A stretch of 64,000 nucleotides of DNA from Streptomyces sp. PH10-H1 (GTDB lineage Bacteria; Actinomycetota; Actinomycetes; Streptomycetales; Streptomycetaceae), in assembly GCF_030063355.1 (NCBI RefSeq), contig NZ_JASISZ010000013.1:1-64000 (forward strand), written 5' to 3'. Of the stretch, positions 1 through 9,181 are shown piece by piece. The position numbers and the translations under genes were made by a program. The first letter of the stretch is position 1; each line of letters opens with the position of its first letter. The notes under the pieces were generated by a model. The model was not told where the DNA came from, did no database searches, and worked only from the letters and a program-made list of their open reading frames with translations.

Positions 1-30
1 CATCAACATCCCAGTGACACCATGAAGATC

Positions 31-65
31 AAAGAGCCCGCTGGAACCCCACCAGCGGGCTCTTT
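31..65. terminator. Perfect 14-bp hairpin, bidirectional terminator
   Basis: Arms at 31-44 and 52-65 (AAAGAGCCCGCTGG and its exact complement) enclose a 7-nt loop. The arms end in T-runs on either strand, so it could stop transcription both ways. It lies just upstream of where the transposase homology starts (about 121), which suggests that native chromosomal DNA ends here and transposon DNA begins. Confidence 0.7.
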
Positions 66-141
66 GCATCCCCGAACATCATCATCGCGAGTGGCAAACC
101 CATCACGATTTTGAACGGCACCCAACAAGCTGACAGTTGCG

Positions 142-1380
142 ATGGACTGGTACACCCGCTGCATCACCGGGATCCGGCTGACGCCGGTGTCGACGAAGGC
201 GGTAGACGTCAGCGCGGTGCTGTTCCAGTCGTTCAGGCCGCGGCCGGCGGGGCGGGACTGGCCGCGCGGTGCGGTCTGGGCCGAGCACGGCATCCCGCGC
301 ACGGTCCTCGTCGACGTCGAGGGCGCCGTCGGTCCCGGGCTGGCCTCGCCACCGCTGGTGCCCGAGACACTGGTGGTCGATCACGGCAAGGTCTACGTAT
401 CGGAGCATCTGACGAGCGTCTGCCGCCGGATGGGGATATCGATCCAGCCTGCGAGGCTGCGGACGGGCCGGGACAAGGGACCGGTGGAGCGGTATTTCCG
501 GACCTTGAGGGAAGGGCTGCTTGAGGCGCTTCCCGGTTACAAGGGGCCGGATATCCACTCTCGGGGCGAGGCTCCGGAAGACGATGCGTTCTTCTTCCTG
601 GACGAGTTGGAGGCGATGATCCAAGAGTGGACGGCGGTGGTCTATCACTGCAGGCCGCACGCGAGTCTGGTCGATCCGGGGGTGCCGGGGCTGCGGATGT
701 CCCCAGCGCAGATGTTCGAGCACGGGATGGCCCGGGCCGGCTGGATTGAAGTCCCGCGGGACAGGGACCTGGCCTTTGAGTTCCTCGCCACGAAGTGGCG
801 CACGGTCCAGCACTACGGGGTCGAGATCGGACGCCGCCGCTACAACGGCCCCGGCCTGCCCGAGCCGGGCATCCGCAGCCCCTACGACAGTCCGGTCAAG
901 AACGGCTGGCCGTTCCAAGTGGACCCCGACGACATCACCAAGATCTATTTCCGCAACCCCACAACCCGTGTCTGGCACACCCTGACCTGGGAGCACGCGC
1001 CGTCGGCCGAGATGCCGCTGAGCGAGGACGCGTTGACATTCGCCCGGCAGTTAGCCGCCTCGAAGTATCGCTTCCCCGACGACCGGCTCGCCGTCGCCGA
1101 CTTGCTTCAGCGGTGGAACCTCGGGCTGGGCACCACGATCGCCGAGCGGCGCATGGCCCTGCGGCTCTCGCGCGAGCAGGCAGCCATCGAACTTCCGGAG
1201 AACGAGGCGGAGACGGTCGTCTCGCTTCTGTCCGTACGCAAGGCCCTTGGCCAGGACGAGGAGACCACAGAACCGCGGGAGCCCGACGTGGTGACGGAGG
1301 TGGGGGATGGCGACGAGGCCGATCTGGAGGACCTCGCCGAGGAGAACGACTTCTACGCCGATGCTCTGGAGGACGTGTGA
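142..1380 (+). pseudogene. TnsB/TniA-like DDE transposase, 5'-truncated
   Basis: This is the retroviral-integrase-type transposase of a Tn7/Tn5053-like element, which cuts and joins transposon ends. The DDE core is visible: D2 in the first motif (MDWYTR), D80 in VVDHGK and E116 in GPVERYF, with exactly 35 residues between D80 and E116, followed by a Mu-type C-terminal domain and an acidic tail. The reading frame carries family-like residues (KLTVA) a few codons before the ATG but meets TGA at 112-114. The N-terminal DNA-binding domains normal for this family, roughly 200 or more residues, are therefore gone. The stop overlaps the GTG of the next gene. The remnant keeps the catalytic triad but probably cannot bind transposon ends. 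Confidence 0.8.
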
Positions 1381-2495
1381 ACGACAACGGTGTTCCGGAG
1401 CCGGACAATCTCGCCCTGTCGCGGAAGGAGGACTTCAAGGCGTTCGCTGAGAGCCCCCGCCGCAGCCGGCCCGACCTGCTGACCCGCAAGCAGCTGAAGT
1501 CCTTGGCCGCGCAGGCGCGGGCGGACTACGACCGGCAGCGCCGGAAGTGGCACGCGAACATCGGCCCCATCAAGACACCACAACTGGCCGAGCTCCACGA
1601 GGACTTGTGGGACATCGTCGACAGCAACGAGCACGACGGCGACAAGGCCAAGGGGGCGGTGGCCGTCGACGCGTTCCCGGGACTGGGCAAGACAACCTCG
1701 GTACTTGCCTTCGCCCGCGACTTCCACCAGCGGGAGATCGAGGAGTCGGGCCCGTTCACGAGCCAGGGACACGAGCGGATCCCCGTCTGCCGGGTCGGAC
1801 TGACCGGGAACACCGGGATGAAGGACCTCAACCGGGCCATGCTGGAGTTCTTCGGCCACCCCGGACAGGCACGTGGCACCACCGCCCAGTTCGGACGACG
1901 CGTGCTGGACTGCGTGTTGTCCTGTGATGTCCGACTGGTGGTTCTGGACGATCTGCACTTCCTGAGATGGGGACAGAACAGCGGCATCGAGGTGAGCAAC
2001 CACCTGAAGTGGATCGCCAACGAGTTCCCGGTGACACTGCTGATGGTGGGGGTCGAACTCGCCGAGAAGGGCCTGTTCGGCGAGGGAACCAACGGGCGCG
2101 ACACCGCTCTGGCCCAGACGGGCCGTCGCACCACCCGCCTGGGACTGCGTCCGTTCACCATCGAAGCGGAGGCCGGGCGCCGGAAATGGCGGCAGATGCT
2201 GCTGGCCCTCGAACAGCGCCTCGTGCTCACCGACAAGCACCCCGGCATGCTCGCGGACGACCTGTCGGACTACCTCTTCGCCCGCAGCACCGGACACATC
2301 GGCTCGCTGATGACACTGATCAACCGCGGCTGCCAGCGGGCGGTCCGCACCGGCGCCGAACGTCTCGACCAGGAGTTGATGGACCGAGTGAAGAACGACG
2401 AGGCATCCGAGGAAGCCCGCCTCGAGCTTCAGGCCGCGCTGGAGAAGAAGCGGCTGACCAGCCGTCCGCGATCCCGGAGCCGACAGACTGCATGA
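1377..2495 (+). CDS. TnsC/TniB-like AAA ATPase of a transposition module
   Basis: A 372-residue ATPase that in Tn7/Tn5053 systems links the target selector to the transposase. Walker A (AFPGLGKTTS) is at residues 99-108 and Walker B (LVVLDDLHF) at 187-195, in the family's usual order. The GTG start is inferred from its 4-base GTGA overlap with the stop of the transposase gene; the open frame extends much further upstream, but that part is a shadow of the transposase gene. The stop overlaps the ATG of the TniQ gene (ATGA), so the three genes look translationally coupled. The length is complete for the family. No TnsA-type endonuclease gene is visible, which favours a Tn5053-like layout. Confidence 0.85.
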   Translation: MNDNGVPEPDNLALSRKEDFKAFAESPRRSRPDLLTRKQLKSLAAQARADYDRQRRKWHANIGPIKTPQLAELHEDLWDIVDSNEHDGDKAKGAVAVDAFPGLGKTTSVLAFARDFHQREIEESGPFTSQGHERIPVCRVGLTGNTGMKDLNRAMLEFFGHPGQARGTTAQFGRRVLDCVLSCDVRLVVLDDLHFLRWGQNSGIEVSNHLKWIANEFPVTLLMVGVELAEKGLFGEGTNGRDTALAQTGRRTTRLGLRPFTIEAEAGRRKWRQMLLALEQRLVLTDKHPGMLADDLSDYLFARSTGHIGSLMTLINRGCQRAVRTGAERLDQELMDRVKNDEASEEARLELQAALEKKRLTSRPRSRSRQTA

Positions 2496-4891
2496 GACCG
2501 CCGGTCCGCACCCTGCCGATCCGGCTGCCCCCACTGCCCGGCGAAGCCCTGGATTCCTGGTTGGAGGCGCTGGCACGACGGCTGGACACCTCGCTCGGTG
2601 AAGTGCTGCGGCATTTGGGCTTCCCTGTCAGGGAGCGGTCCGGGAACCACCTTCGGGACATTCCCCCGGACTGGACGGTCCTGCTCAACGGGCAGCAGAC
2701 CGCGGCCGTCGCGCACGCAAGTGGGCTGGACGAGCAGACCGTCACGGCCCTTACTCTCGCCCACTACGACTCCAGGGCCGCGCGCATCGACTTCCAGCGT
2801 CGGTACGTGAACCGGCACGTTCTCTGGGGCCGCAGTCGAGGTTCCCGGTTCTGTCCGGACTGTCTGAGGGAAACCGACGGCCGATGGCAGCTGTTCTGGC
2901 GACTGGGTTGGGCGTTCGCCTGTCCCCATCACGGCCGCCTGCTGGCGGACTGTTGTCCGCAGTGCGGACGTATCCCCCGTCAGCGCCCCCGCTCGGGCAG
3001 GGTCGTCCCTCACCCGGGAGTCTGCGGCAATCCGTCCGCCCACCAGGATGGTCGAGGTCCTGGGGGCTGTGGTTTCGATTTCTCACGGACTCGTACGCTC
3101 TGGCTGCCTACAGCACATCCCGCGCTCGCGGCACAGGAGAGGCTGAGGGATGTCATTGAGTCCGGAACCGCAGCCTTCGGCACCTACGCAATCAGCCCCC
3201 AGCAGTCCCAGACGGCACTGGCAGATGTCCGGGCTATCGGTGGGCGGGTCCTTGCCGACCTTCCAGAGCACGTCGCCAGAAGCCTGGTTCCGGCGGACAT
3301 CGCCGAGGAGCATTTCAGCCCCGACCCGGGCTCCCAGCTCGCCCTGCGGGCGACTGAGCGGCCCGGTTTTATGGCGCCACCACGAGCGGCGAGTACTGCC
3401 GTCGGGGCGATCATCGCCCTGCACGTTCTTGATCAGCCCGACATCCACCAGGCAGGGGCCGCGATGCGAGGCTTGCTGGAGGCGATGCGGGACGAACTCT
3501 GGCAGATCACCTCCACCAGCATCGATAGCTGGGGACGGGGCCTGAGCCCCGTGCTGAAGGGGGTTCAACTGGCGGCGCTGGCACCGTCCTTGCGTCCCAG
3601 CGAACACATCCGATATTGCATACCCACCGACCTACCCAGACGCCCGGGAAAGACCAGCCAGGACATCGCGCAACGGGCCCGGAAGATCCCGAGCACATTC
3701 TGGAAGTCATGGACAACACGGCTCGTCCCATCCGATGGCGTCTATCCCCGCACACTCGCCCCGGTCCTGGCGGCCATGCTCCTGACCGTCGACAGCCGGA
3801 CCACCCTCGAGGAAGCCGCCGCCTGCCTCGGAGGAGTCACCGACAGAATCGACATCTCCCGCATCCTGCAAATGCTCGACGACCAGCCGCATTGGCCGGA
3901 CACCGTCAGAGCGCTCGTCCGGCTGGCCGACCATCTCGATGCTGTTCACGTTCCCGTCGACTACCAGCGACGCCGTGGTCTGGACTACACGAATCTGCTA
4001 CCGACCGAACGCTGGCAGGAGATCTGCCGCCGCACAGACACAAGCCCTGGAACCGGCCGCCGTGAACGTATCGCCCGCAGCCACCTGTTCCAGCGAATCA
4101 GCGGTCTTCCCATCGAAACTGCCCCCGACCACCAAAGACTCAACGAAGCAGAGTTCCGAGCCCAAGCCGCCCGCTTCGCCGCCCTTCAAACTCCCAAGCT
4201 GGCCGAAGCGCTGGCCTACGAAGCCAGAATCTTTCTCGCCCAGCACGGGATCCGCGACGAGCCCGTGACCTGGCAGCCTCCCGCAACTTTGCTGAGCGGA
4301 CTCAAACTTCCCGGTCCCGACCCCGCACACATCGACATCTCCCGTCTGCACCGACTCGTTCGCCAGCACAAGAACCCGGTGCAGTACGCAGCCGATGTCC
4401 TCGGCACGAGCATCGAGGCGGTCCGGCACATTCTGGACGAACGCCCAGCACCCGAACCTCCGCCGAAGAGCACAGTGAGAACCACGCCCCGAATCCGCAT
4501 GCGCGCACGCAAGGAAGTGCCGCCCGACACCTTCTCCCGCCTCTACTTCGACGAGCACCACTCTCTTGACAAGATCGCCGAACTCACCGGCTTCTCCCGA
4601 AACGTGCTGACCGCGCTCGCGCGGGAATACGGCGTCTCTCTGCGCAGCGGGAACCGGGACTACAGACGTCGCGGAGTGGTCGAGAAGGACTGGCTGATGG
4701 AGCAGTACGTCGTCCATCGCCGGACGCTGGCCGACCTCGCCCGAGAGAAGGACATGAGCCCCACGAACATGGCCCGATGGGCCCACACCCACAACATCCC
4801 CCTCCGCTCTCGTGGAGGAAGAAGCCCCCACACAGCCCTCCGCGCAACCGATCACGCCGAGGAGCAGGGAGGGAGTCAGCCCCGACGCTGA
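2492..4891 (+). CDS. TniQ/TnsD-family target-selection protein, unusually long
   Basis: TniQ proteins choose the insertion site. This one starts with the typical TniQ head (PIRLPPLPGEALDSW) and has the family's zinc-binding cluster: CPDC at 121-124, CPHH at 144-147 and CPQC near 155-158. At 799 residues it is about twice a short TniQ and longer than Tn7 TnsD. The extra C-terminal third carries at least two, possibly three, related helix-turn-helix-like units: around 595-640, around 680-715 (SLDKIAELTGFSRNVL) and around 730-765 (TLADLAREKDMSPTNM). These are probably for sequence-specific DNA binding. ATG overlaps the TnsC stop. The 3' end overlaps the converging DUF6193 gene by 16 bases. Confidence 0.85.
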   Translation: MRPPVRTLPIRLPPLPGEALDSWLEALARRLDTSLGEVLRHLGFPVRERSGNHLRDIPPDWTVLLNGQQTAAVAHASGLDEQTVTALTLAHYDSRAARIDFQRRYVNRHVLWGRSRGSRFCPDCLRETDGRWQLFWRLGWAFACPHHGRLLADCCPQCGRIPRQRPRSGRVVPHPGVCGNPSAHQDGRGPGGCGFDFSRTRTLWLPTAHPALAAQERLRDVIESGTAAFGTYAISPQQSQTALADVRAIGGRVLADLPEHVARSLVPADIAEEHFSPDPGSQLALRATERPGFMAPPRAASTAVGAIIALHVLDQPDIHQAGAAMRGLLEAMRDELWQITSTSIDSWGRGLSPVLKGVQLAALAPSLRPSEHIRYCIPTDLPRRPGKTSQDIAQRARKIPSTFWKSWTTRLVPSDGVYPRTLAPVLAAMLLTVDSRTTLEEAAACLGGVTDRIDISRILQMLDDQPHWPDTVRALVRLADHLDAVHVPVDYQRRRGLDYTNLLPTERWQEICRRTDTSPGTGRRERIARSHLFQRISGLPIETAPDHQRLNEAEFRAQAARFAALQTPKLAEALAYEARIFLAQHGIRDEPVTWQPPATLLSGLKLPGPDPAHIDISRLHRLVRQHKNPVQYAADVLGTSIEAVRHILDERPAPEPPPKSTVRTTPRIRMRARKEVPPDTFSRLYFDEHHSLDKIAELTGFSRNVLTALAREYGVSLRSGNRDYRRRGVVEKDWLMEQYVVHRRTLADLAREKDMSPTNMARWAHTHNIPLRSRGGRSPHTALRATDHAEEQGGSQPRR

Positions 4892-5733
4892 CTGCTGGAG
4901 CCAGCCATTGCTGGCCCGCAGTTCGCCGGAAGTCCCTCCACCACCATGGAGATGGCCTCCTCTGCCGTGTCAGCTTCACCGACGACTGTCCCGCGGGAAG
5001 GCCCGCAGACTCGGTATCGTCCGTCGCTCAGCGGGTCGATGAACGGCACGTCCCATGAGTACGGGAACCCGGTGCAGGTCGTGAAGTGAAGCGACCAATG
5101 GCTGGTGAACGGATACAACTGCCGCAGCTTCGGTTCGGCTGACGCCATCTCGGCGAGCGCCAGTGTCTGGCGGGCGAGGGCGAGCTGATACGCCTCCTGG
5201 CGCAAATCCTTCAAGAGGAGCCGCCACTGCACGGCGACCGCTTCGGCTGGACCGCGTTCATGCGCTTCGGCCAACTCGCTCACCACGATGAAGGGGGCAG
5301 CCTTCTGGATCTCGCGGAGCCCGGCCCCGTTTCGCCAACCGGCTGCGGCCCGGGACAGCTCTTCCAGATCGGAGGTCGAGCCCGAGAGCAGTTGAACACC
5401 TTGACGCAGGCCATTGATGTTGAACCAACGGCTCTCCGACCCGATGAAGATCCAGCAGGGCTCCCGGCCAGGAGCTGTGCTGGTGACGCCGGCTGTCCGC
5501 AGCGGGTCCGAATCGTTGCTCAGCACCGTTTCCAGATCGAGCCCCTGCTCGGCAGCAGCCAGTGCCAGGGCCGCGGCCAGGCTGCCGACAGCTGCAAGGT
5601 CCGGATAGAGATCAGGGTCGGCGGGAGTTGGTTCGTGTCGAGCAGGGCGCGGGGAGTTCGAGGTCACCGCCGGAGTCTGCCGTCTGCTCTGAGGAAATGG
5701 CCACCCTCGTGAGACGGACCGTCCCTGCCACAC
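4876..5733 (-). CDS. DUF6193 family protein
   Basis: It resembles the Streptomyces DUF6193 family, members of which are often annotated as natural-product-associated but have no proven activity. Recognition rests on the PDLAALGSLAAAL-like head, the central ELAEAHERGPAEAVAVQWR block and the C-terminal block FTSHWSLHFTTCTGFPYSWD followed by DGRYRV. The GTG at 5733 gives 285 residues; a GTG at 5667 is an alternative start that would trim a poorly conserved, basic N-terminus. Neither has a strong ribosome site. The gene converges on and slightly overlaps the TniQ gene, so it may be transposon cargo or the host gene at the edge of the element. Family assignment is from memory of conserved blocks. 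Confidence 0.7.
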   Translation of the reverse strand: MWQGRSVSRGWPFPQSRRQTPAVTSNSPRPARHEPTPADPDLYPDLAAVGSLAAALALAAAEQGLDLETVLSNDSDPLRTAGVTSTAPGREPCWIFIGSESRWFNINGLRQGVQLLSGSTSDLEELSRAAAGWRNGAGLREIQKAAPFIVVSELAEAHERGPAEAVAVQWRLLLKDLRQEAYQLALARQTLALAEMASAEPKLRQLYPFTSHWSLHFTTCTGFPYSWDVPFIDPLSDGRYRVCGPSRGTVVGEADTAEEAISMVVEGLPANCGPAMAGSSSQRRG

Positions 5734-5772
5734 GGTGAGACAGGTCGCAGAGCACCAGGTCAGCGAGCTCCG

Positions 5773-6612
5773 TCATGACACGAATCGAGAGAACCTACAG
5801 ATGGGCTCCTGGAGCTCGGTGACCCACTTGTCGCGGTCCTCGGGGCATTCGAGGTAGAGCTCGCGGGCGTAGCCGGTGGCGCGGAATCCCGCGGTGTCGG
5901 TCCAGCGGGCCAGGGTCTGGACGGTGGACAGGATGTTGTCCATCGAACCGTGATGCACGATCGTGGCCGCACTCTCGATCGCGGGCAGGTCCACCATCGC
6001 GAAGTCGTGGCCGTCCCGGGGTTCCGCCGTGACGGTCATTCCCGCGTGAACGGTGATCGCGCCGTCGCCTTCCGGGGTGTCCTCGTAGTAGGCGACCCCC
6101 GGTCCCGTCACGGCCACGCCCGCGGCCTCCAGCCGGCGGCACAGCTCGTCGTAGAGCGGGCCGATGACCGGCCCGATGTGCTCGGGGTCGAAACCGGCCG
6201 CGGCGCCGGTCAGTTCGGCCACCCGGACCGCTGGAATGCGCTTGACCACAACGTCGTCGGTTGTCATGCGTCCCTCACTTTCGATTGTCCGGAGCCTCGC
6301 CTCGACCCGGGTCAGCCGCGTGGCGGCGGCCGCCATCGTCTCCGCCAGCTCTGCGCGCCGCAGCCGCAGCATGCCGCGCAGCTGCTCGGCGCTCACCTGC
6401 TCGTCCAGGATCGACCGCACCTGCTGAAGGCTGAAGCCGAGGTCCTTCAGAGCGATGATGCGGTTGAGCCGGGACAGCTGGCCGGCTTCGTAGAAGCGGT
6501 AGTTGCTGGCGGGGTCGGTGCGGGCGGGCCGCAGCAGCCCGATCGCGTCGTAGTGGTGCAGCATGCGGACCGATACCCGGCCGTGTTTGGCGAAGTCTCC
6601 GATGGTGAACAT
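5773..6612 (-). CDS. MerR-family regulator with GyrI-like effector domain
   Basis: A 279-residue one-component regulator of the BmrR/TipA type. The N-terminal winged helix (MFTIGDFAKHGRVSVRMLHHYD) and the dimerisation coiled coil (about residues 75-115) are followed by an effector-binding domain (about 120-275) that in relatives binds small hydrophobic or cationic drugs. A matching promoter with the 19-bp spacer typical of MerR targets lies directly upstream, so autoregulation is likely. It is divergent from the serine-hydrolase gene at 6715, which may be its other target. ATG at 6612 has a GGGAGA ribosome site close by. The ligand cannot be predicted from the sequence. Confidence 0.85.
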   Translation of the reverse strand: MFTIGDFAKHGRVSVRMLHHYDAIGLLRPARTDPASNYRFYEAGQLSRLNRIIALKDLGFSLQQVRSILDEQVSAEQLRGMLRLRRAELAETMAAAATRLTRVEARLRTIESEGRMTTDDVVVKRIPAVRVAELTGAAAGFDPEHIGPVIGPLYDELCRRLEAAGVAVTGPGVAYYEDTPEGDGAITVHAGMTVTAEPRDGHDFAMVDLPAIESAATIVHHGSMDNILSTVQTLARWTDTAGFRATGYARELYLECPEDRDKWVTELQEPICRFSRFVS

Positions 6613-6622
6613 GATGTCTCCC

Positions 6623-6653
6623 AGTGCAGGCCCTCACACAGTGTCAGAGTCAA
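6623..6653 (-). promoter_or_regulatory. MerR-type promoter with 19-bp spacer and central dyad
   Basis: Read on the minus strand: -35 TTGACT (6648-6653), a 19-bp spacer and -10 TGCACT (6623-6628). The spacer contains CTGACACTGTGTGAG, a 15-bp near-perfect dyad. Overlong spacers with a central dyad are the hallmark of promoters that MerR proteins untwist. It sits immediately ahead of the MerR gene and also in the divergent gap shared with the gene at 6715. Confidence 0.6.
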
Positions 6654-6714
6654 GGCCGACCGCCACCGGGAAACCCTTGGAGGGACCCGCACCTCATCTG
6701 CGAGGCTGACCGGC

Positions 6715-8112
6715 ATGTACCGGACACCTGAAGAGCTGCCCCCCGCCGCGGCGCCCGAAGAGCTGCTGCCCGCCACCCGACGTGCCCTGCTGCACCGGAT
6801 CGCCAGGGGGCAGGCCGAGGGCCGTACGCCGGCGATGGTGGGGGCGGTGGTGCGGGACGGGGCCACGGTGTGGACGGGCGGCCGGAGCATGATGGAGGGG
6901 CACGCACCGGACGGGGACACCCAGTTCCGGATCGGATCGCTGACCAAGACCTTCGTAGCGGTGCTGGTCATGCGACTGCGGGACGAGGGGCGGCTGGACC
7001 TGGCGGATTCCCTCGGCCAGCACCTGCCGGGCACCGACCTCGGCCATCCGACGATCGCCCAACTCCTCGCGCACACCTCGGGACTGGCCGCCGAGACCCC
7101 CGGGCCGTGGTGGGAGCGCACCCCCGGCGACCTGCGGCCGCAACTGGCCGACCTGCTGGGCGCGGAGCCGGTGAAGCACCCGGCAGGCCGTGTCCACCAC
7201 TACTCCAACCCCGGTTTCGCCCTGCTGGGCGCGCTCGTGGAGCGGCTGCGGGGGCGGCCGTGGGGCGAGGCGCTGCGGGCGGAGGTGCTGGAGCCGCTGG
7301 GAATGGCACGGACGACGCTGCTGCCGCAGTCGCCGCACGCGGGCGGCTGGGCGGTGCATCCATGGGCCGATGTGATGCAGCCGGAGCCGCTGCACGACAC
7401 CGGACGGATGGCGCCGGCCGGACAGCTGTGGTCCACGGCGGACGATCTGTGCCGGTGGGCGGTGTTCCTGGCCGAGGGCGGTAAACGGGTGCTGGACGCG
7501 GCCTCCCTTGCCGAGATGCGCACCCCGGCCTCGGCGCCGGCCGGGACGGACTGGGATTCCGGCTACGGGCTGGGCATGCAGCTGCTGCGCCGCGACGGCC
7601 GGGTCCTCGCCGGGCATACCGGGTCCATGCCGGGCTTCCTGGCGGCGCTGTGGGTGGGTGTCGAGGACGGCGTGGGAGCGCTCGTACTGACCAACGCCAC
7701 ATCGGGGCCGCAGCCGGGTGCCATCGCGGCCGATCTGCTGGCGATCGTGGCCGACAACGAGCCGCGGATCCCCGCGCCGTGGCGCCCCCGATCGGCCGCC
7801 GATCCGGCACTGCTGGCGCTCACCGGCCCCTGGTACTGGGGCACGACCCCCTTCGTGCTGCGGTTGCGGGCGGAGCGCGACCTGGAGCTGGCGCCGCTGA
7901 ACGGGCAGGGCCGCGCGGCACGGTTCAGGGCGGAGCCGGACGGTACCTGGACCGGTCTTGACGGCTACTACGCGGGCGAGACGCTCCGCGTGGTGCGGGA
8001 CGGCGACGGGACGGTGCTCCATCTCGACCTCGGATCCTTCGTATTCGCACGGGAGCCGTACGAGGAGTCCGCAGAGGTACCCGGCGGCGTGGATCCGGAG
8101 GGATGGCGGTAG
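6715..8112 (+). CDS. Beta-lactamase-fold serine hydrolase (class C/PBP-like)
   Basis: A 465-residue penicillin-recognising-enzyme-fold hydrolase. The catalytic triad motifs are present: S75-x-x-K78 in IGSLTK, Y163-S-N165 in HYSNPGF and HTG near residue 300 in LAGHTGSMPG. A C-terminal beta-rich domain (about 360-450) follows, as in many esterase or D-aminopeptidase-like members. No signal peptide is visible, so a cytoplasmic location is likely and a cell-wall role unlikely. Substrate unknown: an ester, amide or D-amino-acid peptide are all possible. The ATG at 6715 begins the conserved region; the longer open frame upstream is non-coding. It is divergent from the MerR gene and may be controlled by it. 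Confidence 0.85.
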   Translation: MYRTPEELPPAAAPEELLPATRRALLHRIARGQAEGRTPAMVGAVVRDGATVWTGGRSMMEGHAPDGDTQFRIGSLTKTFVAVLVMRLRDEGRLDLADSLGQHLPGTDLGHPTIAQLLAHTSGLAAETPGPWWERTPGDLRPQLADLLGAEPVKHPAGRVHHYSNPGFALLGALVERLRGRPWGEALRAEVLEPLGMARTTLLPQSPHAGGWAVHPWADVMQPEPLHDTGRMAPAGQLWSTADDLCRWAVFLAEGGKRVLDAASLAEMRTPASAPAGTDWDSGYGLGMQLLRRDGRVLAGHTGSMPGFLAALWVGVEDGVGALVLTNATSGPQPGAIAADLLAIVADNEPRIPAPWRPRSAADPALLALTGPWYWGTTPFVLRLRAERDLELAPLNGQGRAARFRAEPDGTWTGLDGYYAGETLRVVRDGDGTVLHLDLGSFVFAREPYEESAEVPGGVDPEGWR

Positions 8113-8223
8113 TGCTAGCACCCGTATCAAGAGGCCTGATGACCGCATGGGAAGGGATGGCCGGCCGACCGTAGCTTGGCTGTGGAGCGTCGGACGAGGG
8201 TTCCGGCGACCGGGGAGACTGTG

Positions 8224-8991
8224 ATGACAGCCAAGCGTTCCGCCGTACTGGCCAGGCGTTCCGCCGTACTGACCGTGTCCGCGCTCGTCCTGGGAGCCGC
8301 GCTCACGGGCTGCTCCGGGCTGAGCTTCGGCCGCCCGGAGCACAAGGCCGTCGACGACGCGAAGGCCACCGGTCCCGTGGGCGCCGTCGAAGTGGGTACC
8401 AGCAGCGGCGACGTCCACATCCGGCCGGGCCCGGGCGACGGGGTCACCATCCACAGGACGGTGCACTACCACGGTGACCGAAAGCCGACCCCCGGCCAGA
8501 AGGTCGAGAACGGCCGGCTGACGTTCTCCGACGGGTGCGACAGCTGCACGATCGACTACGAGCTGACCGTGCCGGCCGGGGTGACCGTGAAGGTGAGTAC
8601 GAGCAGCGGCGACGTGAATGTGCAGGGGGTCGCCTCGGCGGACCTGAAGACCCACTCGGGAGACATGGCTGTGTCCGGGATCGCGGGGGCGCTGACGACC
8701 GAGGCGAGTTCGGGTGACCTGACCGCCATCGGGCTCAGCGGCTCCGACGTCAGCGCGAAGGCCTCCTCCGGCAATATCCGGCTCACGTTCGTCAAACCGC
8801 CGCAGAAGGTCACGACGCGAGCGTCATCGGGCGACGTCACGGTCCAGGTACCGGGCGGCCCGTACGCGACCGACGTGCACACGAGCTCCGGTGATCGTCG
8901 TGTGACGGTACCGACCGACCCGTCGGCCACCGCGCGGATCCAGGCCGACACGAGTTCCGGTGACGTGACGGTCAGCCACGCGGGAGCCTGA
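8224..8991 (+). CDS. DUF4097-family beta-repeat lipoprotein
   Basis: A 255-residue exported protein with a signal peptide ending in the lipobox LTGC (Cys about residue 29), so it should be lipid-anchored on the outer face of the membrane. The rest is a right-handed beta-helix-type repeat. The motif T/A-S-S-G-D-V/L recurs about eight times at roughly 20-40-residue steps (for example TSSGDVHI, TSSGDVNV, ASSGDLTA, ASSGDVTV). This is characteristic of DUF4097/DUF4098 proteins, whose function is not established. ATG at 8224 follows GGGGAG with good spacing. The gene stands alone; the parS-like palindromes come just after it. Confidence 0.85.
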   Translation: MTAKRSAVLARRSAVLTVSALVLGAALTGCSGLSFGRPEHKAVDDAKATGPVGAVEVGTSSGDVHIRPGPGDGVTIHRTVHYHGDRKPTPGQKVENGRLTFSDGCDSCTIDYELTVPAGVTVKVSTSSGDVNVQGVASADLKTHSGDMAVSGIAGALTTEASSGDLTAIGLSGSDVSAKASSGNIRLTFVKPPQKVTTRASSGDVTVQVPGGPYATDVHTSSGDRRVTVPTDPSATARIQADTSSGDVTVSHAGA

Positions 8992-9020
8992 CGCCTCGCC
9001 GGGTCCGTTCCGACCGCCCC

Positions 9021-9069
9021 CATCGGTGATGTTCCACGTGGAACATCACCGATGTTCCACGTGGAACAT
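9021..9069. promoter_or_regulatory. Double parS-like ParB-binding site
   Basis: Two copies of ATGTTCCACGTGGAACAT lie at 9029-9046 and 9052-9069, centres 23 bp apart. The first sits inside a perfect 34-bp palindrome (9021-9054). The core GTTCCACGTGGAAC differs from the Streptomyces parS consensus GTTTCACGTGAAAC by one symmetric change in each arm. The pair occupies the gap between two genes, the usual parS setting, and likely nucleates ParB on the origin-proximal chromosome. ParB affinity for this symmetric variant is not known from the sequence. Confidence 0.7.
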
Positions 9070-9181
9070 TCCCGGGCCTCGCCCCGTCATAAGTGAGTGG
9101 CGCGAAGGGCAGATAACGTCGCACGCTGGGAGTATCTCCGCGTCGGCGGGATCGAGTACGAGGCAAGAGGGAGGCGCTCGC

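Noticed and set aside
103-996. Long minus-strand open frame opposite the transposase gene
   Set aside because: It is antisense to the DDE core, has no recognisable motif, and arises from GC-rich codon bias.
1-4891. CRISPR-associated transposon (CAST)
   Set aside because: There are no cas genes or repeats in the window, and the TniQ is a long DNA-binding form.
9026-9181. Extension of the HAD protein through the parS-like palindromes
   Set aside because: The palindromic DNA gives a nonsense peptide; a good ribosome site is at GTG 9182.
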